A DNA stretch of 16,655 nucleotides, taken from Candidatus Saccharimonadota bacterium. GTDB taxonomy: Bacteria > Patescibacteriota > Saccharimonadia > Saccharimonadales > Saccharimonadaceae. The translations under genes were made by a program, and so were the position numbers. Below the pieces are notes generated by a model. The model saw nothing but the letters and a program-made list of their open reading frames with translations, did not search any database and had not been told where the DNA came from. Of the stretch, positions 5,697 to 13,006 are shown piece by piece (the first letter of the stretch is position 1; every line of letters begins with the position of its first letter). The stretch is from positions 1 through 16,655 of the forward strand of contig JAQGGY010000080.1 of the NCBI GenBank assembly GCA_028289095.1, in the 5' to 3' direction.

Positions 5697-8252
5697 ATGA
5701 AACGACTTGCAGTGATCGATGGTAAGAGTGTATTTTATCGCGGCTATTACGCGATGCCTGGGCTTAGCCTGTCTGATGGCACGCCAACGGGTGGCGTGTT
5801 TGGATTTGCAAGCCTTGCGATCGAGCTAATTAAAAAGCTTGAACCCGACTACGTCGCTGTTGCGTGGGATAAAAAGGGGACGAATATTCGAAAACGCCGC
5901 GAAATTTACCCAGAATATAAAGCTGGCCGCAAAAAAGCGCCAGATGATTTTTATGCGCAATTGCCGATGCTATTCGAACTACTAGAAGCATTTGGCTGGC
6001 CACTGTACGAATTGGATGATTACGAAGCTGATGACATTTTGGGTGCGTTTGCTAAGCAGGCGACCGAAAAGGGGATCGAGACCTGTTTATTAACTAGTGA
6101 CCTTGATGCGTTGCAATTGATTAGTCCGACGACAAAGGTGTTTGCATTAAAAAACGGCCTAAGTAACCTAGAGGAATTTGACGTCGAACATTTCGAAACG
6201 AAATACGGCATTGATGTGCAGCAGTTCTTAGATTTGAAATCATTAAAAGGGGACTCGTCGGATAACTTGCCGGGCGTCCCAGGTATTGGCGAAAAGACCG
6301 CTATACAGTTATTGCAGGAATACCAGACACTCGACAATATTTACGCGCATATCGATGATATCAAACCGACCGTTGCAAAAAAATTAGCCGCCGGGAAAGA
6401 ACTTGCCTATATCAGCAAAGAAGTCGGGCGTATCTGGACTGACGCGCCAGTACAACTAGACTGGGACGTGGCCGATATCAATGATATTAATCTACCTGGT
6501 GTGGCGGAAATTTTGCGCAAATTCGAGTTTAGTTCATTAGTGCGACGCCTGCCAAAGCATATGCAATCTGTCCCTGAAGGTATAAGTAATCAGGCAGGGT
6601 TATTTGAAACGGCCGCCGAACCAGCGATCAAGCCACTCACCGTCGAACCATGGCCAGACATTCTGTCACTTGATGGTCCAGTGGTACTTCATTTTGATAG
6701 TGAATCAAACGAAATCTGGTTGTCGCCAAATCGGACTATCGTCCATGTCGCACCACTTACGGCTATCGACGAAACTGTTTGGCAAGTTTTGGAACTGGCG
6801 ACAGTCATTAGTTACGACAGCAAATTACTGTACCACCAGTTAGCGAACAATGGGGTGACAGCACGCTTTAATGAATTACATGATATTCACCAGGCGGCAT
6901 TTTTGATCGATTCGCTGCAGCGCGATCGTAGCCTAACGGCGCTTGCCGGCGAGGTTGTGGCTGGTGCGGGGGCAACAACAGCGGCATTTTGGACGCTGTA
7001 TGAAAAACAAACGCAGGTCTTTGCGTCGAACGAAAAGCTTGCCAAGGTTGCCTATGAACTTGATTTTCCATTGACGTATCATTTGTTTGCAATGGAGCGT
7101 GAAGGTATTAAAATCGACCGCGCGATGTTGTCTAAAATGAGTGACGAACTGGGTGCTGAACACGCCACGCTTGAACAAGAAATGTATACGCAGGTTGGCC
7201 ATGAATTCAATATCGGCAGCCCTTCGCAGTTATCAGAGGTGCTATTCACGACATTACAGCTACCAACGACCGGTATCAAAAAGGGAAAAACAGGCTACAG
7301 TACTGGTCAAAAAGAACTGGATAAACTACGCGGCCAACACCCGATTATCGAGCTGATCGAGCGTACCCGTGAACTGGCAAAATTAAAAAATACGTACATC
7401 GACACCTTGCCGAAACTGGCCGATATTCAAGATCGGGTACACACAACGTTTAATCAAGACGTGGCGAGTACAGGGCGGTTAAGTAGTACGAACCCGAATC
7501 TGCAAAACATTCCGGTGCGCACCGAATTGGGGCGCAAAATCCGAACCGCCTTCATTCCAGAAGGCGACAAGGTATTCGTGAGCGCTGACTATAGCCAATT
7601 CGAATTACGTCTAGCGGCAATATTAGCAGATGACACCGAACTGATTAATGACTTTAACGGTGATGTTGATATCCACACAAAAACTGCCAGCCAGGTGTAT
7701 GGTATTCCGATGGATGATGTCACGAAAGCCCAGCGCCGCGACGCCAAGGTGATTAATTTTGGCGTGCTATACGGTATGAGTCCGCACGGGTTATCAGCGG
7801 CAACTGGCATGAATTTTACGCAGGCAAAAGAATTTATTGATCAATATTTTGCTCTTCGTGCACCGATTCGAAAATATATCGATCTGACGTTGCAAAATGC
7901 ATCGACGGAAGGGTATGTTGAAACGTATTTTGGTCGCCGCCGGCCAACGCCCGATGTGAATAGCAGTAATTTTATGGTTCGCGAGGGTGCTAAGCGCGCT
8001 GCTGCCAATATGCCAATCCAGGGGACAGAAGCAGATCTGATGAAGATGGCGATGATTGTCGTCGATAAAAAGCTGGGTAATCTAGGCAAACAAATACTCC
8101 AGGTGCACGATAGCATTCTGATTGAATGTCCAAAAGAAAATGCCGATGCTGTGGCGGAAATCTTGAAAACGACTATGGAAAATATCTATCCTGCGCTAGG
8201 AATTAAACTGCGCGTTGATGTTTCGATTGGAAAAAACTGGGGAGAACTTTAA
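5697..8252 (+). CDS. polA: DNA polymerase I (5'-nuclease + degenerate exonuclease + polymerase)
   Basis: An 851-residue family A polymerase for primer removal, gap filling and repair. The 5'-nuclease domain spans about 1-290, with D8, E110/D112/D113 (DYEADD) and GDSSDN at 185-190 followed by LPGVPGIGEKTA. The middle domain, about 315-460, keeps one D-x-E (D334, E336) but is short and shows no Y-x3-D motif, so 3'-5' proofreading is probably lost. The polymerase domain carries ASTGRLSSTNPNLQNIPVR, motif A VSADYSQFE with D631, the O-helix R680/K684/F688/Y692 (KVINFGVLYGM), and motif C QVHDS with D805. F688 corresponds to the Phe that lowers ddNTP use. The protein is shorter than E. coli Pol I (928), mostly in the middle domain. 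The start at 5697 is set by the conserved MKRLAVIDGK strand and the promoter. Confidence 0.97.
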   Translation: MKRLAVIDGKSVFYRGYYAMPGLSLSDGTPTGGVFGFASLAIELIKKLEPDYVAVAWDKKGTNIRKRREIYPEYKAGRKKAPDDFYAQLPMLFELLEAFGWPLYELDDYEADDILGAFAKQATEKGIETCLLTSDLDALQLISPTTKVFALKNGLSNLEEFDVEHFETKYGIDVQQFLDLKSLKGDSSDNLPGVPGIGEKTAIQLLQEYQTLDNIYAHIDDIKPTVAKKLAAGKELAYISKEVGRIWTDAPVQLDWDVADINDINLPGVAEILRKFEFSSLVRRLPKHMQSVPEGISNQAGLFETAAEPAIKPLTVEPWPDILSLDGPVVLHFDSESNEIWLSPNRTIVHVAPLTAIDETVWQVLELATVISYDSKLLYHQLANNGVTARFNELHDIHQAAFLIDSLQRDRSLTALAGEVVAGAGATTAAFWTLYEKQTQVFASNEKLAKVAYELDFPLTYHLFAMEREGIKIDRAMLSKMSDELGAEHATLEQEMYTQVGHEFNIGSPSQLSEVLFTTLQLPTTGIKKGKTGYSTGQKELDKLRGQHPIIELIERTRELAKLKNTYIDTLPKLADIQDRVHTTFNQDVASTGRLSSTNPNLQNIPVRTELGRKIRTAFIPEGDKVFVSADYSQFELRLAAILADDTELINDFNGDVDIHTKTASQVYGIPMDDVTKAQRRDAKVINFGVLYGMSPHGLSAATGMNFTQAKEFIDQYFALRAPIRKYIDLTLQNASTEGYVETYFGRRRPTPDVNSSNFMVREGAKRAAANMPIQGTEADLMKMAMIVVDKKLGNLGKQILQVHDSILIECPKENADAVAEILKTTMENIYPALGIKLRVDVSIGKNWGEL

Positions 8253-8266
8253 AGGGTAAACCACTC

Positions 8267-8295
8267 TTGCTTTTTACCTGTCACGCCTGCATAAT
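8267..8295 (+). promoter_or_regulatory. putative promoter of the 317-residue protein gene
   Basis: TTGCTT (8267-8272), 17 bp, CATAAT (8290-8295). The predicted start near 8302 gives a leader of about 30 nt that contains AGGA at 8315-8318, rather far (13 nt) from the ATG. Confidence 0.45.
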
Positions 8296-8331
8296 TTAAA
8301 CACTAATTATATGTAGGAAACTTTAAAAACA

Positions 8332-9285
8332 ATGTCCGAATTTGCTGTATATTCAGGTGCTTCTGCCGAAGGCGAAATGCCAATTTCATTTGATAAACTG
8401 GCGGCATATTATGCATGGCAGAACCGTAACCGTGCCGCGGAGCTGGCGGAGCGGGAGAAATGGGTAAAAAATCCCGGCTACAATAAATCGCTACAAGTCC
8501 CATCTTATCAACCATGGGAAGCCCCAGGCTTAGAGGGCGAAGAGCGAAAAAAAATATACGCCGAAATAAAACTTAACGAATTCTATGAATTAAACGATGG
8601 CTTTTCGCCTGCAGCGCATGCAGTCGTGCATTCGGCGGATTCTGCAAAGTTTTTTGACGACGTCAAGTGTGACTATCTAGGAGATTCCGATCACCTTGGC
8701 TGGTTTAAAGAAATCAGTCCGTCATTGAACGACACTCCTTTTGATGTGCAGTTCGACTATGACGTTGGTAAAATTAATCACTACACTGAAAATGGCATGA
8801 TCGTCCATGTGCGCGAAACATCTGACCCGGCGGCAAAGACTCGTGAGCAGAAATTGTTTATCGTACTAGCTAATTTAATGACTGGCGAATTGAATAGGGT
8901 GTTCGCGCATGATCATGATGATGAAAAAGGTCACTTAGCACCTGGTTTTGAGCATAGTCTTGATGAGACGATCCACCTGAAGTCCCGCCACCTAAGTAGC
9001 GTCAATGGGTTAAAGGATATTGCTGCTAAGAATTCTTTTGCGCCAAAATATCATGATGAAATTGATCATTTACTTAAACAACGCCAGCCGAAAATACAAT
9101 TCCATAGAACAGGCGCACGGTCATTCAAGCCAGAAGGCTACGTGGGATACGAGGTGTTACGACCAATTGCGCGTCTTGATGTGGAACGTCATCTACTAGG
9201 TGTACTCGCACTACAGGCTGGTCAACAGTTAAATGATCGTGGTGCAATCGAACATACTCCTGATCGCCTATCAATCGCCCAATAG
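8332..9285 (+). CDS. soluble protein of unknown function, 317 residues
   Basis: I do not recognise this protein. It has no signal peptide, membrane segment or repeat. The N-terminal 80 residues are helical and charged, with several Trp/Tyr (AYYAWQNRNRAAE, YQPWEAPG). The middle is mixed alpha/beta. A histidine/acid cluster HDHDDEKGH lies at 193-201, with more His at about 208, 215 and 219, which could bind a metal, though no catalytic signature is evident. The C-terminal 40 residues contain ARLDVERHLLGVLALQAGQQ, probably a helix. The gene has its own putative promoter and a weak AGGA. It lies between polA and a leaderless membrane-protein gene, so there is no operon context to suggest a role. 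It is probably lineage-restricted. Confidence 0.8.
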   Translation: MSEFAVYSGASAEGEMPISFDKLAAYYAWQNRNRAAELAEREKWVKNPGYNKSLQVPSYQPWEAPGLEGEERKKIYAEIKLNEFYELNDGFSPAAHAVVHSADSAKFFDDVKCDYLGDSDHLGWFKEISPSLNDTPFDVQFDYDVGKINHYTENGMIVHVRETSDPAAKTREQKLFIVLANLMTGELNRVFAHDHDDEKGHLAPGFEHSLDETIHLKSRHLSSVNGLKDIAAKNSFAPKYHDEIDHLLKQRQPKIQFHRTGARSFKPEGYVGYEVLRPIARLDVERHLLGVLALQAGQQLNDRGAIEHTPDRLSIAQ

Positions 9286-9294
9286 CCATAACCA

Positions 9295-9323
9295 TTGACA
9301 TTTTAAGTTAAAAGTGCTACAAT
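9295..9323 (+). promoter_or_regulatory. strong promoter of the 200-residue membrane protein gene, leaderless
   Basis: Consensus TTGACA (9295-9300), 17-bp spacer, TACAAT (9318-9323) with an extended TG at 9315-9316. It ends 6 nt before ATG 9330, so the mRNA should be leaderless. The spacer carries a 13-bp AT-rich palindrome TTTTAAGTTAAAA (9301-9313). Confidence 0.85.
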
Positions 9324-9329
9324 GTAGCT

Positions 9330-9932
9330 ATGTATAAGAGTAATTCGTCCAGGGTGTTTCCTATCATATTAGTCCTCATCGTTGTTGCGATAGCAATTGC
9401 GGTGTTAGTATCTGTTGGACGAGCTATTTTTGGCGGCAATAGCAGCCAAGAAACTGCCAAAGTAGATTTAGGGGTAGAATCATTGCTTAACACCTCAGTT
9501 GATCGCAGTGTACGTATGATTGTTCGTGGCCCACTGGTCGCCGACGAAAACTTCCGTTCTTATCAGATTGCGGTTGATTCTAGTAGTCGTCGCCTGATTA
9601 CGTATTCTGGCTATTTGGATAAAACACTCGAAAGCGAACAATTAGGCAACAACACCAAAGCATACGAAGAATTCGTCTATGCACTGGCGCGAGCTAATTT
9701 GATGAAGGGCACTGAACTTGAAGATGATAAAAACGATACACGTGGCATTTGCGCGACGGGTCGTTTATATGAATTCGAAGTCTTGCAAGGTAACAGTGTC
9801 ATCAAGCGTCTTTGGACGTCTACATGTAAAGGCTCGGCAGGATCACTCAAGGCCAATGTCAAGCAAATCGAGACATTATTTAATGAACAAGTTCCTGGCA
9901 GCAAAACGGCACTTCGTAAAATTGACGTATAA
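9330..9932 (+). CDS. membrane-anchored protein of unknown function, 200 residues
   Basis: The N-terminus MYKSNSSRVFP is followed by one long hydrophobic segment (about 10-32) and a glycine/serine linker, so the rest (about 40-200) is probably outside the cell, held by an uncleaved anchor. The exported part is mixed alpha/beta. It has VRMIVRGPLVADENFRSYQI, a conserved-looking YEEFVYALARANL helix, and two cysteines (in RGICATG and TSTCKGS) that could form a disulfide. I recognise no family. The strong consensus promoter suggests high expression. A terminator stem begins 6 nt after the stop and is shared with the start of the following gene. A role in the cell envelope is likely only from topology. 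Confidence 0.82.
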   Translation: MYKSNSSRVFPIILVLIVVAIAIAVLVSVGRAIFGGNSSQETAKVDLGVESLLNTSVDRSVRMIVRGPLVADENFRSYQIAVDSSSRRLITYSGYLDKTLESEQLGNNTKAYEEFVYALARANLMKGTELEDDKNDTRGICATGRLYEFEVLQGNSVIKRLWTSTCKGSAGSLKANVKQIETLFNEQVPGSKTALRKIDV

Positions 9933-9952
9933 AAGTAAATACCGCGTATACT
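9922..9952 (+). promoter_or_regulatory. promoter of the HAD hydrolase gene, leaderless
   Basis: TTGACG (9922-9927) overlaps the end of the previous gene. A 19-bp spacer separates it from TATACT (9947-9952), which ends 6 nt before ATG 9959. The -10 lies inside the left arm of the 12-bp terminator stem at 9938-9973. Confidence 0.6.
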
Positions 9953-9979
9953 AGCAATATGATACGCGGTATTATTTTT
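9938..9979 (+). terminator. intrinsic terminator of the 200-residue protein gene, built over the start of the next gene
   Basis: A perfect 12-bp inverted repeat AATACCGCGTAT (9938-9949) / ATACGCGGTATT (9962-9973) with a 12-nt loop, followed by A and T5 (9975-9979). It starts 6 nt after the upstream stop. Its right arm and T-tract are codons 2-7 of the HAD gene, and the ATG is in the loop. Confidence 0.75.
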
Positions 9980-10537
9980 GACTGTTTCGGCGTGCTTTAC
10001 CAGGGAAGCCTGGGACATCTTCGTGATTACACAGCTGCAGAAGATTTGCCAGAACTTGCCAACTTAAATCTTAGCTCTGACTATGGCTATGTTTCCCGCG
10101 AGGAATATATCGAGCAGGTTGGACGGCTGACGCATAAATCACCAATAGAAATCGAAGCGGTTATGCGTGCTTCGCATATACGCAATCAGGCGCTGATTTC
10201 GATTGTTCGTACTTTGCGGTCGAAGTATAAAGTGGCGATGCTGAGTAATGTTGGCCGCGATCTGATGGATCAACTGTTTACGAAAGCAGAGTTGGCAGAA
10301 TTATTTGATGTGATTGTACTTTCAAGTGATGTTGGGATGGTAAAGCCTGATCCGGAAATTTTTAGATATATATGCAGCCAAATGGATTTAGCACCTGAAG
10401 AATGTGTGATGGTGGATGACATCGAAGCTAATATTGAAGCGGCAAAATCCCTAGGGATGCATGGTATTGTATTTAATACTACAAGCAATTTTATATCTGA
10501 TAGTCGTCAGCTTATTGCCTACGGCAATAATGTATAA
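9959..10537 (+). CDS. HAD-superfamily hydrolase
   Basis: A 192-residue cytosolic phosphatase-type HAD protein. Motif I is FDCFGVLY, with the nucleophile D8; the usual second Asp is F10, as in the FDxxGV subgroup (YihX- or dehalogenase-like). Motif II is LSN (S96), motif III is K129 in VKPDPEIF, and motif IV is VDD (D153, D154) followed by NIEAAKSLGMHGI. A helical cap lies between motifs I and II (about 15-80). It probably dephosphorylates a small metabolite, but without the second motif I Asp the activity is less certain. It is a single gene with a leaderless promoter inside the terminator of the preceding gene. Its 3' end is followed by the promoter of the surface operon. Confidence 0.92.
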   Translation: MIRGIIFDCFGVLYQGSLGHLRDYTAAEDLPELANLNLSSDYGYVSREEYIEQVGRLTHKSPIEIEAVMRASHIRNQALISIVRTLRSKYKVAMLSNVGRDLMDQLFTKAELAELFDVIVLSSDVGMVKPDPEIFRYICSQMDLAPEECVMVDDIEANIEAAKSLGMHGIVFNTTSNFISDSRQLIAYGNNV

Positions 10538-10558
10538 ATTCAAATATTACTATTTTAT

Positions 10559-10587
10559 TTGACTAATTGGTCGACGTGCAGGATAAT
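10559..10587 (+). promoter_or_regulatory. promoter of the surface-protein operon
   Basis: TTGACT (10559-10564), 17-bp spacer, GATAAT (10582-10587). A start near 10594 gives a leader of about 29 nt with AGGA at 10609-10612, 10 nt before the ATG. Unlike the housekeeping genes, this gene has a leader and a weak ribosome site. Confidence 0.8.
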
Positions 10588-10622
10588 GAAGAAAAATCTA
10601 GCATAAGCAGGAAAACAAAAAA

Positions 10623-11225
10623 ATGATTACAAAAAAAGGATATAAAGCCGCCAGTGTTTTAGCCGTCATGGCTATCGTACTGTCGCCAGTCGCCGCGGGC
10701 GCTGCTGTTGATACAAAGAGCACTACTATTAATGCGACGATCGGCTCAACGATCAGCATGACTACAAGTGCAACGGTTGCTATAGGTATTACGCCTGCTT
10801 CAAGCGGTGCGGCCAGTAGTGCGAGCGATACCGTCACTGTCGCAACTAATAACGCGACAGGTTATAACCTAACTCTTGCGGATACTGATGCAACAACAAC
10901 ATTAGTGAATGGCGCGAATACAATTGCTGCACATGCTGGTACATTCGCTGCTCCTTCAACACTTGCAAATAATAGCTGGGGCTTCCGTGTTGATAGTGCT
11001 GGTACGTTTGGTGCTGGTCCGACAATAGCACAAACTAACCAGGCTAACTTATCAGGTACTTGGGCTGGCGTGCCAGCAACTGGTTCTGCAGTAACATTGA
11101 AAACTACTGGCGCTACGACAGCTGGCGATGCGACGACAGTTTGGTACGGCGTAAAAGCTGATACTACTAAACCAAGCGGCGTCTACACTGATTCAGTGAC
11201 GTATACCGCAACGACTAATCCTTAA
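10623..11225 (+). CDS. secreted beta-rich surface protein with WxL-like C-terminal domain
   Basis: 200 residues. The signal peptide MITKKGYKAASVLAVMAIVL... is cleaved around AAGA-AVDT (near 28). The mature chain is extremely rich in Thr, Ala, Ser and Gly, has no cysteines, and looks all-beta. From about 45 to the end it contains NNATGYNLTLADTD, NNSWGFRV, and the closing PSGVYTDSVTYTATTNP. The same order of motifs occurs in the C-terminal third of the LamG protein encoded at 13007-14380. The closing motif resembles the GxYxxTLTWxL end of WxL domains, but with Tyr in place of Trp. It has no LPXTG and no membrane anchor, so attachment must be non-covalent. The next gene, 8 nt downstream, encodes a DUF916-like anchored protein, the type of partner that holds WxL proteins. 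A major surface subunit is the best guess. Confidence 0.85.
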   Translation: MITKKGYKAASVLAVMAIVLSPVAAGAAVDTKSTTINATIGSTISMTTSATVAIGITPASSGAASSASDTVTVATNNATGYNLTLADTDATTTLVNGANTIAAHAGTFAAPSTLANNSWGFRVDSAGTFGAGPTIAQTNQANLSGTWAGVPATGSAVTLKTTGATTAGDATTVWYGVKADTTKPSGVYTDSVTYTATTNP

Positions 11226-11233
11226 TACGTCAT

Positions 11234-12151
11234 ATGAAGAAAAGTGCTTACACATTCAAACAATGGCTCAAGCCCGTGGGGCTTGCGGCCATTGTTTTGA
11301 CTATGGGATGGGGCGCGGCTGCACATGCCGAAACAGCCGACAGTCAGCCAGCACAGCGTGATAGTATTGCGCTGTCACCTGTCAGTCAGCGGTTCGAATT
11401 AAAGGCGGGCGATCAGGCCACGAATAAAGTCACGGTTATTAATGACGGAAATACTAATGCAGTATTCGTGGTCTATGCCCGTCCATATTCCATTAAAAAC
11501 GAAGCATACGAACCTGAGTTCGAGAAAACTTCAAAATCAACAGATATTTATCAATGGATAGAGTTCGAGAAGACATCATATACCTTGAAGGCAGGGGAGC
11601 GGGTTGATATTCCATATGAATTTAAAGTACCCGCTACCGCTGCGCCAGGAGGCCACTATGGTGTCGTCTTTGTTGAAACGCAACCTGAACCAGGGACGAA
11701 TGATTCGGTTGTCAGAAAAAAGCGTATTGGCAGCATAATTATGGTAACTGTTGATGGGGGCATAATAAAAAAAGGGTCGACATTAGATACGTCGGTTAAA
11801 TTTTGGCAAACAATAGCGCCATTGGTCGGCGCGAGCCGAGTAGAAAACACAGGTAATGCCGATTTTTCTGCTAACGTAACAATGACTGTCACTGATATGT
11901 TAGGGTCAATCAAGTTCCGTGAAGTAAAGGACTATGTTGTTTATCCTGATACCATTCGCCGCATACCAGTCTCATGGCAGAATGCGCCGTGGTTTGGGCT
12001 GTTTAAGGTTGAATACAAGACAGTCGTCTTGGACAAAGCTACCAATTCCTCAAATTATGTTTTGATGCTTCCGCGTTGGTTAGCTGCTATCGGTCTGGTG
12101 CTGGTTGTGCTGGGCGCTGGGTATGCATTAATCCGTCGTAAGCGACGATAA
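11234..12151 (+). CDS. membrane-anchored DUF916/WxL-interacting-like protein
   Basis: 305 residues. The signal peptide has a cleavage site after AHA at 32. Two Ig-like beta domains follow. The first (about 44-170) has LSPVSQRFELKAGDQ..KVTVIND, then the closing AGERVDIPYEFKVPATAAP and GGHYGVVFVE, the layout of DUF916 domains. The second (about 180-270) starts with a VENTGNADFSANVTMTV strand. A C-terminal membrane segment (about 282-300) and the RRKRR stop-transfer tail fix it in the membrane with the domains outside. Known proteins of this layout (WxLIP) bind peptidoglycan and WxL domains. It sits directly after the secreted WxL-like protein gene (8-nt gap) and has a paralogue at 14377-15231. 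The family assignment is from pattern recognition; no WxL partner has been shown here. Confidence 0.82.
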   Translation: MKKSAYTFKQWLKPVGLAAIVLTMGWGAAAHAETADSQPAQRDSIALSPVSQRFELKAGDQATNKVTVINDGNTNAVFVVYARPYSIKNEAYEPEFEKTSKSTDIYQWIEFEKTSYTLKAGERVDIPYEFKVPATAAPGGHYGVVFVETQPEPGTNDSVVRKKRIGSIIMVTVDGGIIKKGSTLDTSVKFWQTIAPLVGASRVENTGNADFSANVTMTVTDMLGSIKFREVKDYVVYPDTIRRIPVSWQNAPWFGLFKVEYKTVVLDKATNSSNYVLMLPRWLAAIGLVLVVLGAGYALIRRKRR

Positions 12152-12158
12152 GTAACCA

Positions 12159-12941
12159 GTGAAACGCTATGTATTGATTTCGGTTCTGTTGTCTGCCGTT
12201 GTCATTGCGGCGATGTCTCATCCCACTTCTGCAGAATCAACAGTTGTGACAAGGATTTGCGATGAGGCACAAGGGGCAAGCGTCACTATCACCAGTCCTG
12301 CTAGCGATAGCCTCGTTGATGATCCAACCATCGCGCTAACGGGCACCGTTTCCCAGTCAAATCAATTAGAGGTATTAGTCGACGATGCATTCAATGGCGT
12401 TGTTCCGCTTGATAGTAGTGCGTCAACCTATAGTACGCAGGTCCAACTGCCAGTAGGAACGCACAAGATAACTGTGACGGCAACAGACGCTTGTCAGGTA
12501 CAAAATGCAACACAATCAATTGTTGTGACCTACCAGCCAGCGCAGGCGCCTAGTACTGGTGTTGATGTGTCGACGAGTGTCTCTGAAAAAGGTGGGACAG
12601 TAGGTGTACAGCAGGCGCAAGTTGAGTCTGTAATGAATCAAGCTCCGCCGACGGTTGTGGGCCAGTACATTGCGCCAATACTTAATAATATCGCTCGTGC
12701 ATTGGACCTACAGTCATTGTCTGCTGCTAACGCAACGTCATCCACCCTAACAAATATGATCCGCTTTATTATGGTAGTGATGGGCTTAGTAATGCTGTTG
12801 ATGGCGGGCCCTATTGTCGCGGCGGTTAGTGGCTGGTTGGCATTGGCGGGCGTAAGCGTTGCAACAAAACGTCAAAAATATACGCGTCGTGCAATACGAA
12901 GTATCGGTATTATGCTTATATTATTTGTATTTATATTTTAA
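12159..12941 (+). CDS. exported Ig-like protein with C-terminal membrane segments
   Basis: 260 residues starting at GTG. The signal peptide is cleaved after TSA (25). One bacterial Ig-like domain (about 39-125) has SVTITSPASDSLVDDPTIALTG and PVGTHKITVTATD; C34 and C112 flank it and could pair. A Ser/Thr/Gln-rich linker (about 126-195) leads to a strongly hydrophobic C-terminus with one or two membrane passes at about 202-236, a basic loop (KRQKYTRR) and a last pass at 248-260. It lies 8 nt after the DUF916-like gene with no ribosome site, so it is the third gene of the operon and probably coupled by re-initiation. It may be an anchor or scaffold for the secreted proteins. No known family is recognised beyond the Ig-like fold. 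Confidence 0.8.
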   Translation: MKRYVLISVLLSAVVIAAMSHPTSAESTVVTRICDEAQGASVTITSPASDSLVDDPTIALTGTVSQSNQLEVLVDDAFNGVVPLDSSASTYSTQVQLPVGTHKITVTATDACQVQNATQSIVVTYQPAQAPSTGVDVSTSVSEKGGTVGVQQAQVESVMNQAPPTVVGQYIAPILNNIARALDLQSLSAANATSSTLTNMIRFIMVVMGLVMLLMAGPIVAAVSGWLALAGVSVATKRQKYTRRAIRSIGIMLILFVFIF

Positions 12942-12990
12942 CCACTCGCCGGTTTATTAAGCGCCTGTCATTTATGCATGAGCAATTAAA

Positions 12991-12999
12991 TGCTATGAT
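12991..12999 (+). promoter_or_regulatory. extended -10 promoter of the LamG gene, leaderless
   Basis: TGcTATGAT, hexamer 12994-12999, ends 7 nt before ATG 13007. This identifies 13007 as the start instead of the in-frame ATG at 12974, which lies upstream of the promoter. The signal peptide also begins properly only from 13007. No strong -35. Confidence 0.65.
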
Positions 13000-13006
13000 A
13001 ACAATA

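Noticed and set aside
8254..8279. GGGTAAA/TTTACCT hairpin after polA
   Set aside because: One G-U pair, a 12-nt loop and no T-tract after the stem; too weak to call a terminator.
12938..12960. AACC/GGTT hairpin after the Ig-like gene
   Set aside because: Only 4 bp of stem; no support as a terminator.
12974..13006. Upstream ATG for the LamG gene
   Set aside because: The codons precede the promoter and push the signal peptide inward; 13007 fits both signals.
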